A stretch of DNA of 30,438 nucleotides, taken from the NCBI GenBank assembly GCA_937898195.1, contig CALEJD010000041.1, positions 1 to 30,438 of the forward strand, given 5' to 3'. Every line of letters starts with the position of its first letter. The first letter of the stretch is position 1. Shown here in pieces: positions 15,274 through 21,182 of the stretch. A program made the position numbers and the translations under genes. The notes under the pieces were generated by a model, which was given only the letters and a program-made list of their open reading frames with translations, did no database searches and was not told the origin of the DNA. Source of the DNA: an uncultured Clostridia bacterium. GTDB taxonomy: Bacteria; Bacillota; Clostridia; Oscillospirales; Acutalibacteraceae.

Positions 15274-15513
15274 ATGACATTGGAACAATTAGGTGAACAA
15301 TATCTTAAACAGGCTGACGAGCTCCACTCACTTGTCACAAAGTATTCTGCCCAACTTGAATTTTTGGACGGAATAAGACTTTATGAAATGAATTCGAAGA
15401 TATTGACTCTTCGTGAAATGGAGAGAGATACAAGAATAATCGGTACACAATTAACAGAATATTATTCTCAACAAACACCGCGAAAAGTGTATCATTCACA
15501 CAGAATTAATTGA
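15274..15513 (+). CDS. Small SOS-regulated hypothetical protein
   Basis: A 79-aa protein of unknown function. The ATG at 15274 follows AAAGGAGG at ideal spacing; in-frame codons further upstream lie before the predicted start of transcription and are not used. The sequence (MTLEQLGEQYLKQADELHSL, then YSAQLEFLDGIRLYEMNSKI) is rich in Glu, Gln, Leu and Arg and should be all-helical, probably a coiled coil. There is no membrane segment, so it does not resemble the SOS division inhibitor YneA. The promoter plus LexA box make damage-inducible expression likely. Its stop codon overlaps the -35 box of the next gene. No partner gene shares its transcript with confidence. Confidence 0.8.
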   Translation: MTLEQLGEQYLKQADELHSLVTKYSAQLEFLDGIRLYEMNSKILTLREMERDTRIIGTQLTEYYSQQTPRKVYHSHRIN

Positions 15514-15537
15514 CTTTTATTTTTATAATTGTATAAT
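15510..15537 (+). promoter_or_regulatory. Sigma-A promoter of the cohesin-like/gtrA pair
   Basis: TTGACT (15510-15515), 16-bp spacer, consensus TATAAT (15532-15537). It leaves a short leader (about 12 bases) before the ATG at 15556. Confidence 0.65.
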
Positions 15538-15555
15538 AATTAAAGAGGTGTGAAT

Positions 15556-16452
15556 ATGAAAAGAGTTTTTAGTTTTCTGTTAATAATTGCAATTCTTTGC
15601 ACACTAACTGTGCCTTGTTTTGCAGCAAATCCAAGTGTTTCAGTCAAAGCCCCAAACGCAGTAGCAGGTGAAACTATTACTGTAACGGTTAACCTTTCAG
15701 CTAACTCAGGTTTAGCAGGGTTACAGTTTATAGTTAATTTCAATAGTTCAGATTTTCAACTTGTTTCGGGTTCTGCAAAAGAAAGTTCTCTTTTTACAGC
15801 TATTGTTACAGAGAAATCTAAAAGTGTTGAATATACTGGCGTAGCAGTTAATCCGGTCAATTTAAGCGGTACTGTTTTAACTTTCAAATTAAAAGTTCTC
15901 AAAACAGGTGGTAATATTTCAGTTAATATTATTGAGGCACTTAATGGTGACAATAAAAACGTAAGTGTCGGAACAACGGGTGCAACCGTTAAATGTTCAC
16001 ACGCAAACGCAAAATGGGTTGTAACCAAAAACGCTACTTGTACAGAAAAGGGTAGTGAAATCAGAGAGTGCACTTGTGGTGATAAGTCAACTCGTGAAAT
16101 TTCACTTACAAAACATAATTTTGGTGATTGGGTTATAACAAAAGAAGCGACTGAAACTGAAAAAGGTGCAAAAGAGAGAATTTGTAAAGTTTGCTCTAAA
16201 AAAGAAACTGTTGGTATTAACAAGATTGCACCAACTCAACCAGTAACAGATATTGAAACTGAAACTCAGACGCAAGCACCAACTGAAACTCAATCGCAAA
16301 CCGAAACTACAACAATTCCACAAAATCAGGATACAAACAAAACAGACGCAAAGCCTATTGTTGTTGGCGCAGTATTCTTTGTTGTGGGTATTGCAGTGGG
16401 AATAGGCGCAACTTTGTTTATTATCAAACGCAAGGCAAAGGAAGAAGAATGA
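15556..16452 (+). CDS. Secreted membrane-anchored protein with cohesin-like domain and Cys-repeats
   Basis: A surface protein of 298 aa. The start at 15556 gives a clean signal peptide (MKRVFSFLLIIAILCTLTVP ending CFA|AN); the GTG six bases upstream is less likely. Residues about 24-130 (VSVKAPNAVAGETITVTVNL, AGLQFIVNFNSSDFQLVSG, GTVLTFKLKVL) have the beta-sandwich pattern of cohesin and related carbohydrate-surface domains. Two tandem repeats of about 35 residues follow, with a W(V)xTK-A-x3-EKG core and paired cysteines in each (ECTCG, CKVCSK). Then comes a Thr/Gln/Glu-rich linker, and finally a C-terminal transmembrane helix with an RKAKEEE cytoplasmic tail. There is no LPXTG motif. It overlaps gtrA by four bases (ATGA). 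Whether it binds a dockerin cannot be told from sequence. Confidence 0.8.
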   Translation: MKRVFSFLLIIAILCTLTVPCFAANPSVSVKAPNAVAGETITVTVNLSANSGLAGLQFIVNFNSSDFQLVSGSAKESSLFTAIVTEKSKSVEYTGVAVNPVNLSGTVLTFKLKVLKTGGNISVNIIEALNGDNKNVSVGTTGATVKCSHANAKWVVTKNATCTEKGSEIRECTCGDKSTREISLTKHNFGDWVITKEATETEKGAKERICKVCSKKETVGINKIAPTQPVTDIETETQTQAPTETQSQTETTTIPQNQDTNKTDAKPIVVGAVFFVVGIAVGIGATLFIIKRKAKEEE

Positions 16453-16898
16453 AAAAACTATTTGAAAAATACCGTGAATTGATTATATATGTGATAGTTG
16501 GTGGACTCACAACTCTTGTCAATTATGTGATTCATTTCGGGTTAAGAGCGTTTAATGTTAATTATTATGTAGCACTGACTTTGGCTTGGTTTGGCGCAGT
16601 AGTGTTTGCTTATGTGGCTAACAGAATTTTTGTTTTTGAAAGCAAGAGCAAAGGCAAAGAGCAGTTCAAAGAAATTACACTCTTTTTTGGAGCACGAGTT
16701 TTTTCTTATGGGCTCGAAATGCTCATTTCGTTTATTTTTATCGACTGCGCAAAAGCCGACCGTTTTGTTTGGCAACCTGAATTTACTGAAACAGTAATCC
16801 CTGTGGGCGAATTGATAGTGAAAACGGTTTCGCAAATAATAATTCTTGTTTCAAATTTTATTTTCAGCAAATTTGTAATATTCAAAAAAGATGAATAA
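16449..16898 (+). CDS. GtrA family membrane protein
   Basis: A 149-aa, four-helix membrane protein. The pattern YVIVGGLTTLVNYVIHFGLR, then LAWFGAVVFAYVANRIFVFES, and the C-terminal IIILVSNFIFSKFVIFKK, is typical of the GtrA/DPMS family, thought to move or position lipid-linked sugars (undecaprenyl- or dolichyl-phosphate hexose) across the membrane for cell-surface glycosylation. Its ATG lies inside the stop of the cohesin-like gene, so the pair is translationally coupled. This suggests, but does not prove, that the surface protein or a wall polymer is glycosylated. A strong terminator follows directly. Confidence 0.9.
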   Translation: MKKLFEKYRELIIYVIVGGLTTLVNYVIHFGLRAFNVNYYVALTLAWFGAVVFAYVANRIFVFESKSKGKEQFKEITLFFGARVFSYGLEMLISFIFIDCAKADRFVWQPEFTETVIPVGELIVKTVSQIIILVSNFIFSKFVIFKKDE

Positions 16899-16902
16899 AA
16901 TT

Positions 16903-16961
16903 AAAATATTCACTGTATAATGTATAAAAATACATAAAAGCAGTGAATATTTTTATTTTTT
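16903..16961 (+). terminator. Long intrinsic terminator after gtrA
   Basis: A 13-bp perfect outer stem AAAATATTCACTG (16903-16915) / CAGTGAATATTTT (16941-16953) encloses a second perfect hairpin ATGTAT-AAAA-ATACAT (16920-16935). A T-rich tail runs to 16961. Confidence 0.85.
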
Positions 16962-16973
16962 GTGAATAAACCC

Positions 16974-17001
16974 TTGACTTTTATGAATATTGATGTATAA
17001 T
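16974..17001 (+). promoter_or_regulatory. Sigma-A promoter of the amino acid ABC operon
   Basis: TTGACT (16974-16979), 16-bp spacer, consensus TATAAT (16996-17001), 46 bp before the binding-protein start codon. Confidence 0.78.
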
Positions 17002-17046
17002 CACCTCATAAAAATTCAAATCAACTTAAAAGGAGTAGATTTAATT

Positions 17047-17868
17047 ATGAAAAAGACAACAAAAATTCTTGCAGTAGTTCTTGCTCTTGTTCTTGTTGTA
17101 GGTTGCTTCGCAGCTTGTGGCGGTAAAGAAGAGACAGACGGCATTAAAATCGGCGTTCAGACAAACACAACAGGTGATATTTATTCATCAGGTGACTTCG
17201 GCGAAGATGCAGTTATTCGTTATGACAATGGTGCATTAGCAGTTGAAGCTCTTAAAAATGCAAAAGTTGACTGCGTTATTATCGATAACGAACCAGCTAA
17301 AGCTTATGTAGCAGCTAACACAGGTCTTAAAATTCTTGAAACAGAATATGCAGTTGAAGACTATGCTATCTGCTTCCAGAAAGGTAACACAGACCTTAAA
17401 ACAGCAGTTGATAATGCTCTCAAAGACCTTATCGCTGATGGTTCGGTTAAGAAAATCGTTGATAAATACATAAACGGCACAGGCGATGCACTTGTTGGTG
17501 TTCCTGTAACAGCAGTTGATACAGATAAACCAAATCTTGTTATGGCAACAAATGCTGAATTCCCACCATATGAATATATTGATGGTGATATGTATTATGG
17601 TATCGACGTTGAAGTTGCAAAGATTATCGCTGACAAGCTTGGTTATGACCTTGTTATCGAAAATGTTGCATTTGACTCAATCATTCCTGGTGTTCAGTCA
17701 GGTAAATATGATATGGGTATGGCTGGTATGACAGTTACTGACGAAAGACTTGAGAGCGTTGATTTCTCATCATCATACGCAACAGGTGTTCAGGTTGTTA
17801 TCGTTAAAGAAGGTGGCAAAATCGCTACATTCGAAGACCTTGACCCATACTTCCTTCCAGCAGAATAA
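17047..17868 (+). CDS. Amino acid ABC transporter solute-binding lipoprotein, circularly permuted
   Basis: A 273-aa lipoprotein that should capture a polar amino acid for the permease and ATPase genes that follow. The start at 17047 has AAAAGGAG upstream and gives a lipoprotein signal (ILAVVLALVLVVGCFAACGG; lipid Cys is Cys20 or Cys24). The domain order is reversed compared with normal SBP_bac_3 proteins. Residues 33-143 are the segment usually C-terminal: IKIGVQTNTTGDIY, then DCVIIDNEPAKAYVAAN with Asp80 for the ligand amino group, then the closing helices to KIVDKYING. A linker (144-162) leads to residues 163-254, which are the usual N-terminal half: LVMATNAEFPPYEYIDG, GIDVEVAKIIADKLG, AGMTVTDERLESVDFSSSYA with Arg234 for the carboxylate. 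It ends at TFEDLDPYF, the motif that normally precedes the IGVQ strand. All ligand motifs are intact, so it is probably functional. Confidence 0.9.
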   Translation: MKKTTKILAVVLALVLVVGCFAACGGKEETDGIKIGVQTNTTGDIYSSGDFGEDAVIRYDNGALAVEALKNAKVDCVIIDNEPAKAYVAANTGLKILETEYAVEDYAICFQKGNTDLKTAVDNALKDLIADGSVKKIVDKYINGTGDALVGVPVTAVDTDKPNLVMATNAEFPPYEYIDGDMYYGIDVEVAKIIADKLGYDLVIENVAFDSIIPGVQSGKYDMGMAGMTVTDERLESVDFSSSYATGVQVVIVKEGGKIATFEDLDPYFLPAE

Positions 17869-17891
17869 TAAATAGTTTTTATTAAATTTCG

Positions 17892-17922
17892 TTCAGGGCG
17901 GATAATACCGCCCTGAATTTTT
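17892..17922 (+). terminator. Intra-operon terminator/attenuator between binding protein and permease
   Basis: A 10-bp perfect stem TTCAGGGCGG (17892-17901) / CCGCCCTGAA (17908-17917), 6-base loop, followed by five T. Partial termination here would give the usual excess of binding protein over membrane components; a 3' stabilising hairpin is an alternative role. Confidence 0.8.
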
Positions 17923-17944
17923 GAGTTTATGAAAGGAGAATCTT

Positions 17945-18691
17945 ATGCTTGACCATATTATTGGTGCGTTAATGGCTTTCTTTGAGAGATTTAAAGAAGT
18001 TATGATTGATGGCGACCGTTATAAGTTTCTTATAGATGGTCTAAAAAACACGTTCACCATCACATTTGGCGCTTTGGCAATTGGTATTATTCTTGGTATT
18101 CTTGTTGCGGCAATTCGTACATCTTTTGACAAAAACAGAGAAGCAATGAAACTTCGTGGCGGTGCAGGATATTATGTTCTTGCAGTGCTTAACGGAATTT
18201 GTAAATTCTATCTTACAGTTACACGTGGCACACCTGTTGTTGTTCAGTTGATGATTTCATATTTCGTTATCTTTGCTCTTGCTGATGACGGAATTCCAGT
18301 TGCAATTTTTGCATTCGGTATAAATTCAGGTGCTTATGTTGCTGAAATTTTCCGCGCAGGTATTATGTCTATTGACCACGGTCAATTTGAAGCAGGACGA
18401 AGCCTTGGCTTTAACTATTTCCAGACAATGAAATTCATTGTTATTCCACAGATGTTCAAAGCGGTGCTTCCAACTCTTTGTAATGAGTTCATTGCACTCT
18501 TAAAAGAAACATCAGTAGCAGGTTATGTTGGTGTTACCGACCTTACAAAAGCAGGCAACACAATCGCCGGAAGAACTTTTGAATATTTCATTCCGCTTCT
18601 CTCAGTAGCAGTAATTTATCTTGTTCTCGTTATGATTTTATCATGGCTTGTTGGCATTCTCGAAAGGAGGTTGCGTAAGAGTGACAGATAA
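17945..18691 (+). CDS. Polar amino acid ABC transporter permease (HisM/GlnP type)
   Basis: The 248-aa membrane component of the amino acid importer. It has five to six hydrophobic segments, beginning YKFLIDGLKNTFTITFGALAIGIILG. The conserved family stretch VTRGTPVVVQLMISYFV precedes the EAA-type loop that contacts the ATPase, SLGFNYFQTMKFIVIPQM, followed by LPTLCNEFIALLKETSVAGYVGV, all diagnostic of the polar amino acid uptake permeases. The ATG at 17945 has AAAGGAG. The stop codon lies 11 bases inside the next gene. A single permease gene suggests a homodimer. Confidence 0.95.
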   Translation: MLDHIIGALMAFFERFKEVMIDGDRYKFLIDGLKNTFTITFGALAIGIILGILVAAIRTSFDKNREAMKLRGGAGYYVLAVLNGICKFYLTVTRGTPVVVQLMISYFVIFALADDGIPVAIFAFGINSGAYVAEIFRAGIMSIDHGQFEAGRSLGFNYFQTMKFIVIPQMFKAVLPTLCNEFIALLKETSVAGYVGVTDLTKAGNTIAGRTFEYFIPLLSVAVIYLVLVMILSWLVGILERRLRKSDR

Positions 18692-19424
18692 TGTACTTAT
18701 TAAAGTAGAAAACCTTAAAAAGCATTATACAGGCGGTGTGGTTAAAGCACTTGACGGCATCAACTGTGAAATCAAAAAAGGTGAAGTTGTTGTTATTGTT
18801 GGCCCTTCAGGTTCAGGTAAATCAACATTTCTTCGTTCACTCAACCTTCTTGAAATCCCTACATCTGGTAAAATTTTCTTTGATGGAACTGACATTACAG
18901 ACAAAAAGACAAATATCAATCATCACCGTCAAAGAATGGGAATGGTGTTCCAACACTTTAACCTTTTCCCCAATATGAATGTGCTTAAAAATATGACAAA
19001 AGCACCAATGACACTTTTGGGCAAGAGCAAAGAAGAAGCAGAGAGCAAAGCTCTTGAACTTTTAGACCGTGTTGGTCTTAAAGACAGAGCAGATGCATAT
19101 CCTAGCCAGCTTTCAGGTGGTCAGAAACAGCGTGTTGCCATTGTGCGTGCACTCTGTATGGAGCCTGAAGTAATGCTCTTCGATGAGCCTACATCAGCTC
19201 TTGACCCTGAAATGGTTGGCGAAGTTCTTGATGTTATGAAAAATCTTGCTCGTGAGGGTATGACAATGGTTGTTGTTACTCACGAAATGGGATTTGCAAA
19301 AGAAGTTGCAACTCGTGTAATCTTTATGGATGAGGGTAAGATTATTGAAGAAAATAATCCAAATGATTTCTTCGAAAATCCACAAAACCCAAGACTTAAA
19401 GATTTCTTATCAAAAGTTTTATAG
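18681..19424 (+). CDS. Polar amino acid ABC transporter ATP-binding protein (GlnQ type)
   Basis: The energising subunit of the importer. I chose the GTG at 18681 (247 aa) because AAAGGAGG ends ten bases upstream; it overlaps the permease by 11 bases. Visible motifs are Walker A GPSGSGKST, Q-loop VFQHFNLFPNMNV, signature LSGGQKQRVAIVRAL, Walker B VMLFDEPTSALDPE and switch His in VVVTHEMGFAKEVA. The C-terminal FFENPQNPRLKDFLSKVL is typical of the GlnQ/HisP group. The substrate amino acid cannot be deduced. The operon ends at a terminator 12 bases later. Confidence 0.97.
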   Translation: MTDNVLIKVENLKKHYTGGVVKALDGINCEIKKGEVVVIVGPSGSGKSTFLRSLNLLEIPTSGKIFFDGTDITDKKTNINHHRQRMGMVFQHFNLFPNMNVLKNMTKAPMTLLGKSKEEAESKALELLDRVGLKDRADAYPSQLSGGQKQRVAIVRALCMEPEVMLFDEPTSALDPEMVGEVLDVMKNLAREGMTMVVVTHEMGFAKEVATRVIFMDEGKIIEENNPNDFFENPQNPRLKDFLSKVL

Positions 19425-19436
19425 AATAAACAAATG

Positions 19437-19470
19437 TCACCTTGGTAAAATATTACCGAGGTGATTTTTT
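19437..19470 (+). terminator. Terminator after ABC operon, overlapping the ribosome binding site of the next ORF
   Basis: A 12-bp stem TCACCTTGGTAA (19437-19448) / TTACCGAGGTGA (19453-19464) with one G-U pair and a 4-base loop, followed by six T (19465-19470). The 3' arm contains GAGGTGA, the ribosome binding site of the ORF starting at 19471. Confidence 0.88.
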
Positions 19471-19614
19471 ATGAATAAAATGAATGAAGAAGTAAAGGCA
19501 TATTTTGACACTTTGCCAATTTCCGTTCAAAGTGCAATTATTGAATCAGGCGCAACATTCAAAACTGTTGAGCAACTCAAAATTGTGGCAAGAGCATATT
19601 TAGAAAGAGAATAA
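19471..19614 (+). CDS. Small hypothetical protein (47 aa)
   Basis: An ORF of 47 codons beginning MNKMNEEVKAYFDTLPISVQ and ending KIVARAYLERE. It looks like a real protein: a helical N-terminus, a TLPISVQSAIIESG turn-helix and a final amphipathic helix. I recall, without being able to check, short clostridial proteins of the same form (YFDSLP followed by a helix ending in ESG). GAGGTG lies seven bases before the ATG, but this ribosome binding site is the 3' arm of the terminator hairpin, so translation would be repressed whenever the hairpin forms. Its own short terminator follows. No promoter between 19425 and 19437 is evident, so expression probably relies on read-through. Confidence 0.65.
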   Translation: MNKMNEEVKAYFDTLPISVQSAIIESGATFKTVEQLKIVARAYLERE

Positions 19615-19621
19615 AATAAAT

Positions 19622-19645
19622 GGTGGGTATATCCCACCGTTTTTC
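19622..19645 (+). terminator. Intrinsic terminator before trpS
   Basis: GGTGGG (19622-19627) / CCCACC (19633-19638) with a 5-base loop and GTTTTTCTT tail; closely followed by the trpS -35 box. Confidence 0.75.
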
Positions 19646-19648
19646 TTG

Positions 19649-19677
19649 TTGACAAAACACTAAAAAAATAGGATAAT
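19649..19677 (+). promoter_or_regulatory. Sigma-A promoter of trpS
   Basis: Consensus TTGACA (19649-19654), 17-bp spacer, GATAAT (19672-19677). The leader is only about 25 bases, so there is no room for a T-box riboswitch, unlike many Firmicutes tRNA synthetase genes. Confidence 0.8.
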
Positions 19678-19707
19678 ATTTTCTAGTATTTTGAAAAGGT
19701 GATATGT

Positions 19708-20715
19708 ATGGAAAATACAGCAGAAAAAAAGAAAATAGTTTTAAGTGCTATTCAACCAACAGGCACACCAACTCTGGGCAATTATCTTGGTGCACTTAAA
19801 AACTGGAAGAATATGAAAGACGATTATAATTGTCTTTATGCAGTTGCAGATTTGCACTCTCTCACAGTTCGTCCTGAACCTGCAACGCTTCGCAAAAATA
19901 CAATGGAACTTTATGCAATTCTTTTAGCATTAGGTCTTGACCCAGAAGAAAGCATTGTGTTTATTCAAAGCCATGTGCCACAACACGCACAGCTTGCTTG
20001 GCTTTTAAATTGTTGCACACAGTTTGGCGAAGCTGCAAGAATGACACAGTTTAAGGATAAGAGCGAAAAACACCCTGAAAATGTTAATGTAGGTTTGTTT
20101 ACATATCCAATTCTTATGGCTGCAGATATTCTTCTTTATCAAGCAGATTATGTGCCAATCGGTGCAGACCAGAAACAACACCTTGAAATTGCTCGTGATA
20201 TTGCAGAACGTTTCAATACAGTTTATGGCAATACATTTACATTGCCAGAACCATTTATCGGCAAAATTGGAGCTCGTGTTATGTCACTTCAAGACCCAAC
20301 TTCAAAAATGAGCAAGTCTGATACAAATCCAAAAGGATATATCTCAATGCTTGATGATGATAATGTAATTGTGAAGAAGATTAAGAGCGCAGTTACAGAC
20401 AGCGAAGCAAAGGTAAGATATGCTGATGGTAAAGATGGTATCAACAACCTTATGGGTATTTATTCTTGCTGTACAGGACTTTCTTATGAACAAATTGAAA
20501 AAGATTTTGACGGCAAAGGTTATGGTGATTTTAAGAGTGCAGTTGCAGAAGCAGTTGTTGAAGAACTTCGTCCATTCAAGTCAGAATTCAATAGACTCAT
20601 AAATGACAAAGCATATCTTAACGAGTGCGCAAAAAATGGTGCAGAAAAAGCATCTCGCTTTGCACAAAGAACACTCAACAAGGCTATGAAAAAATCAGGA
20701 CTTTATCAACTTTAA
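19708..20715 (+). CDS. trpS: Tryptophanyl-tRNA synthetase
   Basis: Charges tRNA-Trp. The product is 335 aa, normal for a bacterial class Ic enzyme. The start is the ATG at 19708 (MENTAEKKKIVLSAIQPTG) with AAAGGTG upstream; a GTG nine bases earlier is in frame but overlaps that site. The HIGH-like motif is PTLGNYLGALKNW and the KMSKS motif is SKMSKSD; between them are the Rossmann segments MAADILLYQADYVPIGADQKQHLEIARDIA (tryptophan and tRNA recognition region, residues about 130-160). It is monocistronic, with its own promoter and terminator, and lies upstream of the aromatic amino acid operon, which does not include trp genes. Confidence 0.97.
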   Translation: MENTAEKKKIVLSAIQPTGTPTLGNYLGALKNWKNMKDDYNCLYAVADLHSLTVRPEPATLRKNTMELYAILLALGLDPEESIVFIQSHVPQHAQLAWLLNCCTQFGEAARMTQFKDKSEKHPENVNVGLFTYPILMAADILLYQADYVPIGADQKQHLEIARDIAERFNTVYGNTFTLPEPFIGKIGARVMSLQDPTSKMSKSDTNPKGYISMLDDDNVIVKKIKSAVTDSEAKVRYADGKDGINNLMGIYSCCTGLSYEQIEKDFDGKGYGDFKSAVAEAVVEELRPFKSEFNRLINDKAYLNECAKNGAEKASRFAQRTLNKAMKKSGLYQL

Positions 20716-20727
20716 ACAAAGTTGTTT

Positions 20728-20754
20728 GGTGGGAGCTTGCTCCCACCTTTTTTT
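20728..20754 (+). terminator. Intrinsic terminator after trpS
   Basis: Perfect 9-bp stem GGTGGGAGC (20728-20736) / GCTCCCACC (20739-20747), followed by seven T. Confidence 0.93.
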
Positions 20755-20822
20755 ATTCAACAAATTTGAATTTGTCGAACTCTTTTAATTTTTATATCTC
20801 GTTAAAATTGACCAACAAACTA

Positions 20823-20900
20823 TGTAGGGGTCATTCACGAATGACCCGTTCCCAAAGTGTGCGATAAAACTTGACGGGCGATTCGTGAATCGCCCCTACA
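20823..20900. repeat. REP/MITE-like inverted pair of palindromes
   Basis: Two 26-bp units face each other, 20823-20848 (TGTAGGGG...CCCG) and 20875-20900 (CGGG...CCCCTACA), separated by 26 bp. Each unit is itself a hairpin: GGGTCATT-CACG-AATGACCC and GGGCGATT-CGTG-AATCGCCC. The four differences between the units fall at paired positions and keep pairing. No ORF is present, so any movement would need a transposase in trans. Confidence 0.75.
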
Positions 20901-20915
20901 AAACCGCCCTAATTA

Positions 20916-20973
20916 CATCTATAATTGCGTCGTAGACTCAACACTCTGCACTCTGCACTTTGCACTCTGCGTT
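20916..20973. repeat. Intergenic 7-bp-period repeat, copy B
   Basis: Head GCGTCGTAGAC (20927-20937) followed by CACTCTG, CACTCTG, CACTTTG, CACTCTG and CGTT to 20973. Same head and period as copy A at 9470-9535, including a CATC-ATA-AATT stretch just before the head. Confidence 0.7.
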
Positions 20974-21035
20974 CATCCCCACAAACCCTAATTTGTAGAA
21001 CTCTTTTTATTTACATATTTTTTTCAAATTTTATG

Positions 21036-21064
21036 TTGACATTAACACTTTACTGTGCTAAAAT
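21036..21064 (+). promoter_or_regulatory. Promoter of the aromatic amino acid operon
   Basis: Consensus TTGACA (21036-21041), 17-bp spacer, TAAAAT (21059-21064). Transcription would start near 21071, giving a leader of about 168 nt to the attenuator T-run. Confidence 0.82.
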
Positions 21065-21095
21065 ACTTTACAATCAGTAATTAGAGGTAATATTT

Positions 21096-21182
21096 ATGAG
21101 AACTCTTAATTTCGCAGCTGAATACTTTTACTTTAGCTTTTTCTTTAACAAGAAAAGGTTATGTTTCACTGCGGAAAAATAA
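21096..21182 (+). CDS. Phe/Tyr-rich leader peptide of the aromatic operon
   Basis: A 28-codon ORF with AGAGGT eight bases before its ATG. The peptide is MRTLNFAAEYFYFSFFFNKK followed by RLCFTAEK: nine of 28 residues are Phe or Tyr, and seven of these fall within eight consecutive codons (21123-21146). This is the classical design of an attenuation leader peptide sensing charged tRNA-Phe and tRNA-Tyr. It lies between a strong promoter and a Rho-independent attenuator ahead of DAHP synthase. The stop codon at 21180-21182 places a terminating ribosome over the antiterminator arm (21163-21174). The peptide probably has no function beyond its own translation. It is too short for routine gene calling. 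Confidence 0.9.
   Translation: MRTLNFAAEYFYFSFFFNKKRLCFTAEK

Larger units (their letters stand above)
20769..21018. repeat. Pair of 29-bp imperfect direct repeats bounding a repeat island
   Basis: Units at 20769-20797 and 20990-21018 agree at 25 of 29 positions and share the core GAACTCTTTT. Between them (about 190 bp) lie the REP-like inverted pair and the second heptamer repeat. No gene is seen between trpS and the aromatic leader (20716-21095) other than these elements, the trpS terminator and the leader promoter. Confidence 0.6.

Noticed and set aside
19678..19707. T-box riboswitch before trpS
   Set aside because: Only about 25 bases of leader between promoter and ribosome binding site; no room for specifier stem or antiterminator.
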